From: Eumeta japonica
Taxonomy: Eukaryota; Arthropoda; Insecta; Lepidoptera; Psychidae
Assembly: GCA_005406025.1 (NCBI GenBank)
Contig: BGZK01001215.1
Coordinates: 124,001-188,000 of the forward strand
DNA length: 64,000 bases
Direction of reading: 5' to 3'
The translations under genes and the position numbers were made by a program. This document shows positions 37,670 to 48,200 of the stretch, in pieces. The notes beneath the pieces were generated by a model. That model was not told the DNA's origin. It did not search any database and saw only the letters and a list, made by a program, of their open reading frames with translations. Position 1 is the stretch's first letter. Each line of letters opens with the position of its first letter.

Positions 37670-37850
37670 ACAAACAAATGGGTGAGCCGTCAGAGAGTGG
37701 ATGGTCAACATCGCAAAGGGACATTCGCAACCCTAGAGGAGTCACGGAGTGGGTCATCGGAACTCTCGCTCACTGGTCGGAAGTCATCAGTGGGAAATGA
37801 TATATCACATGCTTATTATGTGAGAATGTGATATTTCACCGGTAGAATCG
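37670..37850 (+). mobile_element. LINE-tail dispersed repeat
   Basis: It contains 'gatggtcaacatcgc', 'gacattcgcaaccctagagg' and 'gatatttcaccggt', in the same order as the copies at 14740-14950 and 10430-10640. Confidence 0.55.
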
Positions 37851-39229
37851 ACTACTTAAAATTAAATTAAAAAAAGAAAATCACAGGTAAGTTCTGAACA
37901 CGAAATTTGTTTGAAAGTTGCTCATGTCGAAAGCGAGTTTAGTAGGAAATGTCTTAAGAAATGCCATCATCGTACCGGATGAAAAAAATAACAACATTCA
38001 CATTATAATATTATTTAATTTATTAACCAGAATATGAAATATTGTCGCCTAGAAGATCTAACGTGTTTCTTACGGAACGTGCGAGATGTGAAACGCATAA
38101 AGAGAATATGTCAGAAAACATAGGCTCTAAGGATTTACATTCGGGATTGGTTACAACTGTTTTGGCTCATCTCGTACCTGAGTCTACAAATTTCGCGTTT
38201 GAATGCAGAATGCATACATAGAATTATCATAATACATAAGACACAGTTTGAAACGTAAAAATTGTAGTGGACGTTGAAAAGAAATAAACAGCAATACGAA
38301 GCTGACACGTCCATATGGATCAAAGCCACGTGAAATGTAAAAGAAAAAGGAATTTAGTTTATTGGTAACTTTCCTGTCTATTTAATTTGCAGTCAAGCAA
38401 TTTATACTTAAATGATTACCGTCGTCTGGTAGTACTTTTAAGATATTCAGAAGTAGCAGCTGTGAGAAGTTGTTTAACAAAATGAGAACTGAACTAAAAC
38501 TTCATGATACATCACGACAGCCATATTTTAATTTTCAAAGGTAAATCTGGCCGGTGACATGCAGACGAAGATAGCTCAACAATACCTAGTATTATAATCG
38601 GATAAGCAGTTTTAGCTTAAACATCATTACACGGATTGCATACAAATTATACCAGATGTCAACAGCAATCTTTGAATATCGTATATTGTTAGAAAGACAT
38701 CGCCTGATATCTCAATATTGCTCGAATGGAATCAATAAAATATGATTTCAATCGCGACCTGAGTGATGTGATACTTATCAAATACAATACAACAAGTAGC
38801 TACTCGGCACGCAAGTGTTCCGCCTCATTGTGTAGCGACGCTGCCAGCCGGCATCTCATAGAAATGTTTTATTCGATCTCACCCTAAGGGAAACTTCACG
38901 AGCAAATTGTATTTGCTTCTTATTGAACCGATTGTAATGTATCTCTCCTTCTAGTGAACTTTTTGTTATTGCTAGCAAAAACATATTCCAGAACGTATGT
39001 TATAGATTGTCGTAGTGGATATTTTTATACAAATAAAACATAGAAAGTATTTGATTTTACTGTCGCATATGATATTAATATAAGTTACTAGTTTACAGAT
39101 TTATTACCTTATTAAATGGTAGGGTTATGCTTTTACATTTTAGGTTTGTTTGCTGCTGGATTAACATTTGAATTCCGAAAGTTCTATATACTTATACTGC
39201 TCTATATCTATTTTGATAAAATAGAATAC

Positions 39230-39540
39230 GAGTCTTTCCTGGGTTCCGTACACAAAGGATGTCAACGGAACCCTATCATTGAGCCTCCGCTCTCCATCTG
39301 CCTGTCCGTTTATCTATCAAGGGGGTGTATCTCATAAACCGTGATAGGTAGACAGTTGAAATTACCAACTATCGTTATGACGATAAATAATAAAATTAAA
39401 ATAAAGCTAAAAGTTCAAAGGGGCCCCAATAAACAAAACGTGTTATTTTCGGCGCTTTTATTAAAACTTAGTATTTGTTCTTGTTTTTCAATAACTTATT
39501 GTTTTACGGTGGGCAGGGAACGACTCACATTTGGCTGATT
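39230..39540 (+). repeat. Dispersed lepidopteran repeat ('ggttccgtac' family)
   Basis: It begins 'ggttccgtacacaaagg', then 'cctgtccgtttatctatc', 'ctcataaaccgtgatagg', 'agacagttgaaat' and 'aaacaaaacgtgttatttt'. I recognise this order of phrases from a repeat scattered through many moth and butterfly genomes. Non-coding relic. Confidence 0.6.
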
Positions 39541-39639
39541 TTATTTATTTATATGCGTATAAACGAAACTCAGCATATAAACGAAAATCCTCTTCAAAAT
39601 TAAAGAGTGTTTCACGGTGTTTTTCTACGTTAGATCAAG

Positions 39640-39790
39640 TGATAAGTGACGTTTGGATAGGCGCATGAGTTAGGCAAAAATTTCGACAAAGGCTCGAATT
39701 TGTGTCTCTTGCGGCACAAGCGGGCATGCTAAACACTAGGCAATCACTTCTGATCTGAATTTGCGATCGTGATACTCAACCCGATACGCT
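39640..39790 (-). repeat. Possible tRNA-derived SINE remnant
   Basis: On the minus strand 'tagtgtttagcatgcccgc' resembles a Pol III A box. It is followed about 35-40 nt later by 'aaattcgagcc', resembling a B box (GGTTCGANTCC with changes). The spacing fits a tRNA head. There is no full cloverleaf, so it is not a functional tRNA. Confidence 0.4.
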
Positions 39791-41689
39791 ATTTATGTTA
39801 AATTAACCGCAAAGCAAAATAAGTATGTTTTCATGAATAAGCCGATCTGCCGTCGATCGTTAATCAGACGATATCCTATCAGCTTTATCTTTAATGCCTT
39901 TTCACCCAATTCCGGTAACAAATGGATCGATTTTGTTTCAATAATCACCCAGACCAGAAATTGTTAATCAATCCAACTTAGGTACTAAGTGGCTTCAACC
40001 ATTCAAGTTAGAGGAAACCGAAAAACGTCGAGGAGTACTTAAGATCTGTAATGAGTTTTGACAATTGTTATTGGTTGAAAACTAACTTAAATACGTTTCT
40101 TAGCCGTAAAAATGAACCTGTGATGATTTTTAGGTGATGAGGAATCATTCAACTTTAAAATTAGCACATAGTTATGACGCAGGAAATAGATTATTTGAAT
40201 TTGTAGATACGCCTTTTTTAACATATGGCTTAGTGATACGACAGAAAATCACAGAACATGCGATAATCATCTTTTTTACATACACCTTCGCATTAGTCGA
40301 GTCTAAGAATAACTGAGAGCTACAATCAATCTTAAGCTACATTTTTAAGTTACTGAAGGCACTGATTTCACCATTTAATGCAAAAAGTCTTTTATTTAGT
40401 TGGTTTGCTTTGTATTTTACTTTTCCACGATGCGATAATGATTCGAAAAGTAATTTACACGTATTAATGTTATTCCACATATATTGCAAATAGGTAAATT
40501 CATTCTAGAAACACAGTAAATTTCGAAAATTATTTTGTAAATTTAAAACAATAAGATTTTTTATAGTAGTGAAGTTTTAAATACTCGAAATCCTCCAAAA
40601 TTTGCAATAGTGTTGCTGGCTAACTACATCAAAACATATCTTTGAAGTTTCATGACTACGCGCCCAGAGGGCCTGAAGTTGGCATGTTCTCTGAACAACC
40701 TGTTGCATGCTTTGTGTTCACTGCGCCAATGCACAGGAATTAATGACTATTATTATCTTACATGTGAATGCACAATTTGCGGAATAAAATAGAATTCATT
40801 TTTTAATATAAATGTGTTTAGATAAACATTGGTAGATACATATGTAGCCTAGATTGTAACTTTATATTTTTCTTAAATGTACTAGCCTCCAAATAGATTT
40901 TGTTTTTGTTCCGTGTACGCAGTAATGTGAAAATGTATCGGATGTATGAACTAGATAAATATTGATGATCCAGGCTCATATCTTAAGTTATGAAAATCAG
41001 TCGTATATTTGTCCATTGGGTTCAATATTCAACAGAGATTCTGTTACCGAAATCCGATAAAAATCGTTTTACGCGTTCAGCCACAGAGGTCACCATCATC
41101 GCACGGGGAGGTAGATGCTAGCTTTTTTCGCGAAATGAAGGTAACAACAGTGTATTTATTCGGTTGCCATAGATTAGTAATTCTTATTATTTGTTGTCTT
41201 TCGGTCGCCTACTACTAATGACGTCATCCATAAACATCACCGCCGTTTGAATAATTGACGAGTGACCAAAGACTGAGAAACACCTCTGGAATGGCATTTA
41301 AAGATACAAATGAAAAATAAGATCAGTTTTATAAAGAAAACCCAGAATGCCATGTGCAGATTTAACCTTTTGCGGAGTTTTAATGTTATATTTTATATGA
41401 TACTACTTTTTCGTATAAATAAAATTATCGAGTTCACATTATTTTAATACTCTATTATATGTATACTCGACGTACATGTGTTTGACATCAAGTATATTTC
41501 GCAATTAGCAAGTTAAATACTGAAAAGGATTCGAATAATTCTAAAATGATTTTACAACTTATTATTGCTATGTAATAGTATAAACGAAAAGACCTGCTAT
41601 TTTACATTTAATTAGCTAATGTAAAAGTTATTTATCAACAAGTAAAGCGAGAGAGACTCTCGACCTTCGCCTGAAAAGAGATATATATT
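39791..41689. other. Intergenic AT-rich sequence
   Basis: No gene or recognised repeat. A short moderately GC-rich stretch at 41070-41150 is unassigned. Confidence 0.4.
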
Positions 41690-42075
41690 TTTAGTCACTC
41701 GTCCTCTCGTCTCTCTGAATTTGAATTCAGTGATATTTTTAGGATTTCGCATCTCAAAAGAAACTTTTGTAAAATCGCTTCGTTATCCGTCTGTCTGTTT
41801 GCCTGTTTATCTGTGAAGACATTTTTTTCGGAATCGCTTGGAGGTATCGAGTTAAAATTAATATCAAATACGCAAGTCAACGGTGCCTCGAAACTACAAA
41901 AATAAAGCATCTAAGTCAACGCGATCAAAAATACGGTCATTTCTGTGGTATTGTGACATTTACAAACAAATTTAAACGTATGTATATTACTTCCCGTTTA
42001 TTTGGAATAAAGAAATTTGGCGAGAAGCAAAGTCTCATATAAAAAGTAAAGGAATAAATCTGAAAATCGTTAATT
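41690..42075 (+). repeat. Dispersed lepidopteran repeat relic ('gtctgtctgtttgcctg' family)
   Basis: The phrase 'ccgtctgtctgtttgcctg' is followed by 'cggaatcgcttggaggtat', 'aatatcaaatacgcaagtc', 'ctaagtcaacgcgatcaaaa' and 'acttcccgtttatttggaat'. The order matches a widely dispersed lepidopteran repeat as I remember it. The minus-strand ORF here is incidental. Confidence 0.55.
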
Positions 42076-42339
42076 TATAATTATATCATATTAAAAAAAA
42101 ATTGATTACGTAATGACATTCGTCCACGATCAACCTTTTACAAACAAATGTCACAACACGTATGTCGCAGAACAATGTTGCACAAGAAGTCAAGGACAAC
42201 AATAAATAATTCGCAATCACTGGGATCGACATCTCACCAGCAGCGGTGTCGAAAACAGGCCTAAATCGCCAAAGCGCGCCATCATCGAAATATTTGTGTA
42301 CGTAATAATCTTGTACGGAACCTTCAGATTGGGAATCCT

Positions 42340-42560
42340 ATTCGCGCTTGTCCGATGACATTTCCTTCTTTATTACCGGCAACCCATCGACGGCCCTCGA
42401 CGCCCCAGGAATAACCGCGATATATTTTTCATCGGCCCCCGCCACTCGAGGCGCCGCGCCGCGGACGCGGTCACCTGTTGAGTTTTCAATGATCGTACCC
42501 GTTTTACGGGCGAGGGCTACTCTCGCTCAGATTATGACTGTCGAAATTTCCACGACGACA
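42340..42560. other. GC-rich islet, possible conserved regulatory element
   Basis: CpG-dense run including 'gccgcgccgcggacgcggtc', then tapering into AT-rich sequence with 'cttaatgaatttatttcatt'. An open frame on + (42348-42599) is probably a by-product of high GC. Confidence 0.25.
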
Positions 42561-42929
42561 CTTAATGAATTTATTTCATTTCCTTATTTTTGCTTATGAT
42601 TTTTCATTTTTTTTAGTATACTACCATCCGCGTTATGTAATAAATTATTAAATGCAATACATGCATTAAATTAAAAGAAACTGTCTCAATTTTTACGCAA
42701 GCGTGAAAGAAATAGAATATCATATTTTTTCTGTCGTTTTAAACGTTTAATTTATTTCATATAAAATAATAGACGTTTGGTTTATTTATCGGCGTGCACT
42801 GCCTAAAAGGTTTAAAATTACGAAACAAAATATATCAAAAAAAATATTTTTTATGGTAAGGCTTTACAGTGGGGTAAATAAAGCCTGACATATGCAAGTT
42901 ATATGGATAAAGAGTTTGTTTTTTGTAAT

Positions 42930-43290
42930 ATACTAGCTTTTTTCCGCAGCTCCGCCCGCGTGGACTACAATATTTAGACCATTTTAGAAGCGCTCGTGAC
43001 GTTTATTCATATTTTTCCCACACGACCATTTTAAATGATCTTCCTAACGTATGAAAGACAATACTACGGAGAAGTCAAGCTACACCTCTAGTCCAACTTA
43101 GATGAAACATGGCTTAGATGTTAAGTTGGATCCCATACTATCAAACTGTGAAAACCTCATCGAAATTCGTTTAGCGGATTTTTGGGTGATGCGGTAACAA
43201 ACATAGAGAAAGACAGACAGAAAATATTACAAAAACTGTTGTTTTGGCTTCTGTTGCTCTAATAAAGACCGCCCATATAAGTTTTTTTGT
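42930..43290 (+). mobile_element. RTE-type LINE/SINE 3' tail relic
   Basis: It starts 'cagctccgcccgcgtggac' and continues with 'cctcatcgaaattcgtttag', 'cggatttttgggtgatgcg' and 'gacagacagaaaatat'. This is the pattern of the very common lepidopteran element tail ('...if the prior is so, gcggattttggcgtgatg...acaaacagacagac'). Confidence 0.6.
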
Positions 43291-44099
43291 TTGTGCTAAT
43301 ATGTATAATGTACATACATCGGCTGTTACAATTCATTCATTACATGTATTAATCGATGGAGCAATTTGTTAAGAAATTTAAAATGAAAACAATAAGTAAA
43401 TAATTGAAGAAGAGCGACTGACTGATCTACACATCACTAGATTCCCGAAATTATAGAATTTATTTTTGGAATATAATTTAATTTTAATTCCCAATAGAAT
43501 TTAAATTTGATCAGGTGACAGTTTGTATAATGCAAAGACCCAATGCAAGAATTTTCGGAAATTCTCTTTTTATCGAAGTAAATTTCTGTTGATTTGTGCA
43601 TGAAACTTTTTGTAGAGCGAGGTAGGATTATATTTGATATAAATAGTGCTCATTAACAATGGCGACATGCATCTTATGAAACTAAGTAAAGTGGGGGAGT
43701 AGGGTTGTATAATGTATAAAAAAGAGTGTGTATTTTGTTCGTCTTCTTTGTTTGCCTAAATTATTCATCCAACTTCAATTAAACTGGTGATATGTTGTGC
43801 TCACTAACAGAAAGGGTTGTAAAATAACTGACGGCTGTCCCTAATTTCGTCTGCGTATTCGTACTATTGAACCAAATTATTGTACCAATTCTGAAAATTA
43901 CTTTATGAATTAAAGCTCCTTGAGTAAAATACATTCTTAACGTGTCGTTTTGGCTTCATCTGCATATTTGTACTATTTCAAAATCTAAAAACGTATCCAC
44001 TTATAGAAAGCCACATTATCTTCAGATGATACAGCTTAAATTTTATTTTGATACTAGTCCCATCCGAATTGTAACCATGACTGATAACGAAATCCAAAT
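43291..44099. other. Intergenic AT-rich sequence
   Basis: No gene seen. 'gagcgactgactgatctaca' near 43413 is a fragment of a common lepidopteran repeat related to 48055-48200. Confidence 0.4.
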
Positions 44100-44430
44100 T
44101 GCTAACGGGAGGAAGAGCAGAACCGAAAGTTAAAACCGGATGAGGTCTACATTGAAAACGGAACGAAGGTCAGGGGCAAGTGTTAGACTAAAATACGAAC
44201 CAAGAAAGAACATGATCGTAATTGGAATAAAGTGCAGTACGGGGATCAGTATTCAATGCGAGATAAGAATCCCAATCTACTTAGATTGAGACGGGGCATG
44301 CAATCAAAACCGGGACCGCCATCTATCGAAATCGAGAGTGGGACAAATTGACATGGAGAGCGGGACCGGGATTAGAACCGAAGACGGGACAACGGTCGGA
44401 GTCATGATTAAGATCGTAATCGGTCGAAAT
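44100..44430 (+). repeat. Degenerate simple repeat (cgggaccg / atcgaaat words)
   Basis: A purine-rich quasi-periodic stretch with words such as 'cgggaccg', 'atcgaaatcgag', 'gcgggaccgggatt' and 'aagacgggac'. Similar runs occur at 45460-45580, 56260-56345, 61440-61760 and, inverted, at 13650-13830. Confidence 0.6.
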
Positions 44431-45699
44431 ATGAGATGAATTTTACTTAGAAGAACTCTAAAAGATATTTAGATTATTGTTTGTTATTCATAGATATGCG
44501 TTGAGTTAAATTTGAAATGGGTAGGTCTACCTACTTCCTTGCTTGGTAAACACATAGATCGTATCTACATATTGATGACTAGAAAAAGTATTAAGATTAT
44601 TAAGTTGTAGAAGAATACGCAATTATTTTTTTACTTTTTAGTACATATTAATTTGTTTTGGAATAGGTTTTGTTTTGAAGTCGATTTTTTTTATTGAAAT
44701 TTTTGTTTATTCACAAACAGATTTCTGATTTGAAACTCAAAAAAATTTTTATGCGCTGAATATAGTCTTAATAGTAGTATTATGGGAGTATGCATTATAT
44801 GGCCCTATAATTGAACCCTCTGCTTTACACTTTTAGAATCTTAAAGGAACAGTCAACATTTTGTATTCCTAACTTTCTTGATTTAGCCTTCATGTTCTAT
44901 GGAAGCGACAATGCTATGAAGAGTCAGACAGTCAGTAAGGATATGTCTGTTTGTAATGTTAGTGGGTATACAGAAGTGTTTGACCATTAAATTTATGAAC
45001 ATATTTCACTTTGTTAATTTTTAAACTAGAAAACTATCAAAGCCAAACTTGTTTCTTATATTTACTAAAATGATGTGAATTTTAAATGACATATTATTAA
45101 TCTACAAACAACAACAAACTTCACCGAACATTATAATCAGGCCTCAGAAATGGAACTTTTAACACATGTCACAAGTTTGTAAACGCCCTCCAATTGTTTA
45201 AAGATTTTTTTTAAGTATTATATTTTATTAGAATACGTATTTTTAATATCACTGTATACTTAATACATCAGAAATGTAAGAGTAAGTTTGTTTAGATTTT
45301 CTTCCTTCAATCACGCTTTGACTGTTCGACGGATTACACTCAAATTTTTTATGGAAGTATATTTTGTTCTGGGATGAAAAAAAGGGGAAAAAATTAAGTA
45401 GAAATGGTTATTGATTATATGGCCTCAACAATAGATGCAATAGCTACATAGAGATCTACTTCGAGACAGTGTCGGAAGCAAGTAACGGAACTGGGATCAG
45501 TCCCGACAGCAGAATCAGAATTACGATGGACACCAGCATCTAGGTCAAGGGCGAGAGTGTCAGCGGGATGGCTAGATGTTAAAAGATGAGAAATTTCATT
45601 AAAATCGAAATCTGTCGGCTATAGAATAGTATGTAATAAACAGGTCCTTTAACCCACAAACACGTTTTAATAGTTGAAACCTCTGAACATAAAGTTACA
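44431..45699. other. Intergenic sequence with repeat relics
   Basis: It includes a relic at 45300-45400 ('tcacgctttgactgttcgac', 'tgttctgggatgaaaaaaag') of a common lepidopteran repeat, and a short purine-rich simple repeat at 45460-45580. No gene. Confidence 0.4.
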
Positions 45700-45990
45700 T
45701 ATAACCACTTGTGGCATCCGTGGAAACTGGAAAAATGTCCGTATTTCTCGCTTTAGTGAAAGTTATTGCTTCCATTAGGGGGCGCTGCGGGGACGGCGCG
45801 GACGATTCGCACAATAAACTTCGCGTGTACATCCTTATATAAAAGCGCAGGCTCTCTTAAAAGCGACTGCCTATCTGTATTGTTGTTTATTGAATTAAAG
45901 ATAAAGTTTTAAAAAATGCTTATTTTACTCCAGCTAATTTAGTTAGTTATTTTCTGATAAATCTTTATTATAATCACTTGTCCCCTCCAC
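45700..45990 (+). mobile_element. Possible solo LTR, or a TATA-type core promoter
   Basis: GC-rich sequence ('gggggcgctgcggggacggc') leads to TATATAAAAG (45836-45845), and ATTAAA follows at 45894-45899, then AT-rich sequence. The compact TATA-to-poly(A) spacing resembles an LTR. Ends and target duplication were not identified, and no internal retroviral-type genes are adjacent. Confidence 0.35.
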
Positions 45991-46649
45991 GTCATAATTA
46001 AACAGACGATTGCTAACTGATAGTCTGTTGGTGCTATACCAATCTTGTAGAGCATGACAGCGGTGCTGAGCTAATACGAATTGGTGCATTTACATTGAAA
46101 CATCTTTATTTGAATTTTTTTTTAATAATTACATACCAAAAAAGCAGCTAAATGAAGTCCTCTCGTCACCAAGAACACACAAAGAGAAAGAAGATGAAAC
46201 AGTCACGCTTCGGTGGCGCCGCCGAGACGCGACGTCACGCCCTGTAATTATTACCCACCGCATAAAATTTGAATCTGTAGTCTGCGAGGTAGAGGTGGAA
46301 ATAAATTGTCTTTCTCTTGAGAATTGACGTCTTCTATCGAATTTGATACTTTAATCGTGAATTAATTTTAAATAGTTTTATGGTTGACGAGTACGGTAAA
46401 GACCGAAAACAACGGAAAAGAACAAAAAATAAACTACTATTAATTTATCAATCTGATGAAATACAGAAAACTAAGTCATGATGCATTTGATTAAGGTTCG
46501 CGCTTTTAACTAGAAGTTATGGTACCGAATCCTCAATTTGATATTGCGAGTTCTAATAAGTAAGTAAATATCATCGCTGACTTACGCCATTTTGAGAGAA
46601 ACAATGCCTCCATAAATCACTAGTACATAACACTGCCATACAACAACGT

Positions 46650-46870
46650 CAGCAACGCACGTCAGGGAGAGCTCTCAAAAGGCGTATTTTTTTTCCGACT
46701 TCGTAACTCAGGCAATTTACACAATATCTATAAATCAATATGAACGAATCTTATTTGCGAATCAATATAGATATTGATGAAAATCCTATTAAATCTCTGC
46801 ACTAGTTTTTGAGATTACTTTTCATAGACAAACACAAACCGACGCCGCAATGGACTTCAGTTTTTTAATA
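46650..46870 (+). repeat. LINE/SINE tail relic
   Basis: 'cgaatcaatatagatattga' is followed by 'aatctctgcactagtttttg' and 'agacaaacacaaaccgacg', a typical decayed non-LTR element tail. Not coding. Confidence 0.4.
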
Positions 46871-47225
46871 TACAGGGAGGCATAACGATATGCATTATTC
46901 GAATATTCGATTGGATTTACTGTCTTTTTATCTTTGTCTCTATGTAGAATCAATTCACGACAAGGCAAGACATTCAAGTCAAACGATCTTCGTCTCATTA
47001 TGCAGTGAGTAGAGATCCTTAATTTTGACTATTTCGTTCCTTATAAAAGGCTAATCTAATGTTGCAGATATACGTTTTAATCGGACGTCGCCCTACTAAA
47101 CTAAATTAGCAGCTCTAAAACGCTACAAAATCAAAAATTTATATACATACACCCATACTAAACATTGTATGTACATCTAGACTAGACGAGCTGCCGCCGC
47201 AGGACTTCTTTCACGATATCCTTTC

Positions 47226-47314
47226 AAATTCCCTTTCAACAAAAAGTCACTTTTAAAATTAATTTCTACCTTAGAACTAACATTTGAAAGAGGCTTTTTG
47301 TTGAAAGTGAATTT
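47226..47314. repeat. Imperfect inverted repeat (21-bp arms, 47-nt loop)
   Basis: 47226-47246 pairs with 47294-47314 with a single mismatch; the core is CTTTCAACAAAAAG. It abuts the GC-rich islet that follows. Its dimensions fit a small transposon relic or a hairpin transcript. Confidence 0.75.
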
Positions 47315-47319
47315 AAAAA

Positions 47320-47600
47320 GGACCGGCAGAGGCGGAGCTGCGCGTCGCGCGTTCCGACAGAGACACAGCACGCGCCCGCAATATTCCACGAACGGGCCGG
47401 CGCGACGCGTACATTCGGAAAAGTCTAATAAAAGCCCGAAGGGGAGGCGAGATCAGAACAGGAGAGCCCTTCAATTCTATTGTCATCACCATAAATTGCG
47501 GTCGGGCCCGCGTCCTCCGGCGGAATAAAGTTCCGCGCACTAATGGAGATTTACCTTGACCTCCTTAATCCCGGGCCCCACATAGTCGCGGCGTATTAAA
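47320..47600. other. GC-rich islet, possible conserved regulatory element
   Basis: CpG-dense sequence with 'gaacgggccggcgcgacgcg' and 'cttaatcccgggcccc', interleaved with TATTAAATTGG and CACTAATGG homeodomain-like words. Open frames on both strands overlap each other, as expected from GC-rich DNA rather than genes. Confidence 0.3.
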
Positions 47601-47947
47601 TTGGATTATTAGGGACTGGTTTCAACGTCTAACTTTGCTCATTGAACAATTAAACACTTCTTTTATCGTTCAACTAAATTTCTTATCATTAAATTACATT
47701 TTTATTTACACATATATTAAAACATTTGTATTGTGCAAATATTAATATCAAAGTGATTATTTTTGCACACTGAAACTTATAAATAATAAAAAAAATTAAT
47801 GGTTTGATTGTAATGGAAAAAATGGCGCATATGAGCTCTGATGCGCAGTTGGAATTTACTCCTTAAGAACAATTTTCTCGGAATGTTTACAATAAGCAAA
47901 GGAGAAAAATAACGCACATTGTATATTACTAACACCATGTACACTTT

Positions 47948-47961
47948 TATTTATTCTGATA

Positions 47962-48009
<48 letters not shown>

Positions 48010-48020
48010 TATCAGAATAA

Positions 48021-48023
<3 letters not shown>
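47948..48023. repeat. 76-bp palindrome with (TA)n centre
   Basis: The arms TATTTATTCTGATATAATTA and their exact reverse complement flank a run of alternating TA, so the whole 76 bp is self-complementary. Confidence 0.85.

Positions 48024-48025
<2 letters not shown>

Positions 48026-48055
<30 letters not shown>
48026..48055. repeat. (TA)n microsatellite
   Basis: Fifteen TA dinucleotides directly beside the palindrome. Confidence 0.9.
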
Positions 48056-48057
<2 letters not shown>

Positions 48058-48200
48058 AGTAAACTGATTGATTTATATCTACGCGCAGCCTAAACTACTG
48101 CATCTAGAGACTTGAAATTTTGTAGAGAAAGTTATATTATAACGTACACAAGCATTAAGAAAGGATTTTTTAAAATTCAGTTTATTAAGCACAAAAATAT
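48056..48200 (+). repeat. Dispersed lepidopteran repeat relic
   Basis: 'actgattgatttatatctac' then 'gcgcagcctaaactactgca', 'cttgaaattttgtagag' and 'attaagaaaggattttttaa' are the phrases of a common lepidopteran repeat as I remember it. The minus-strand ORF here is incidental. Confidence 0.55.

Larger units (their letters stand above)
33726..39220. other. Intergenic sequence
   Basis: Mostly AT-rich and featureless. It includes a GC-rich islet (34690-34900), an unclassified moderately GC-rich stretch (36710-37120) and a LINE-tail relic (37670-37850). No gene is supported. Confidence 0.5.

Noticed and set aside
47177..47540. Overlapping ORFs on both strands in a GC-rich islet
   Set aside because: Mutually overlapping open frames are expected in GC-rich DNA; none has recognisable protein features.
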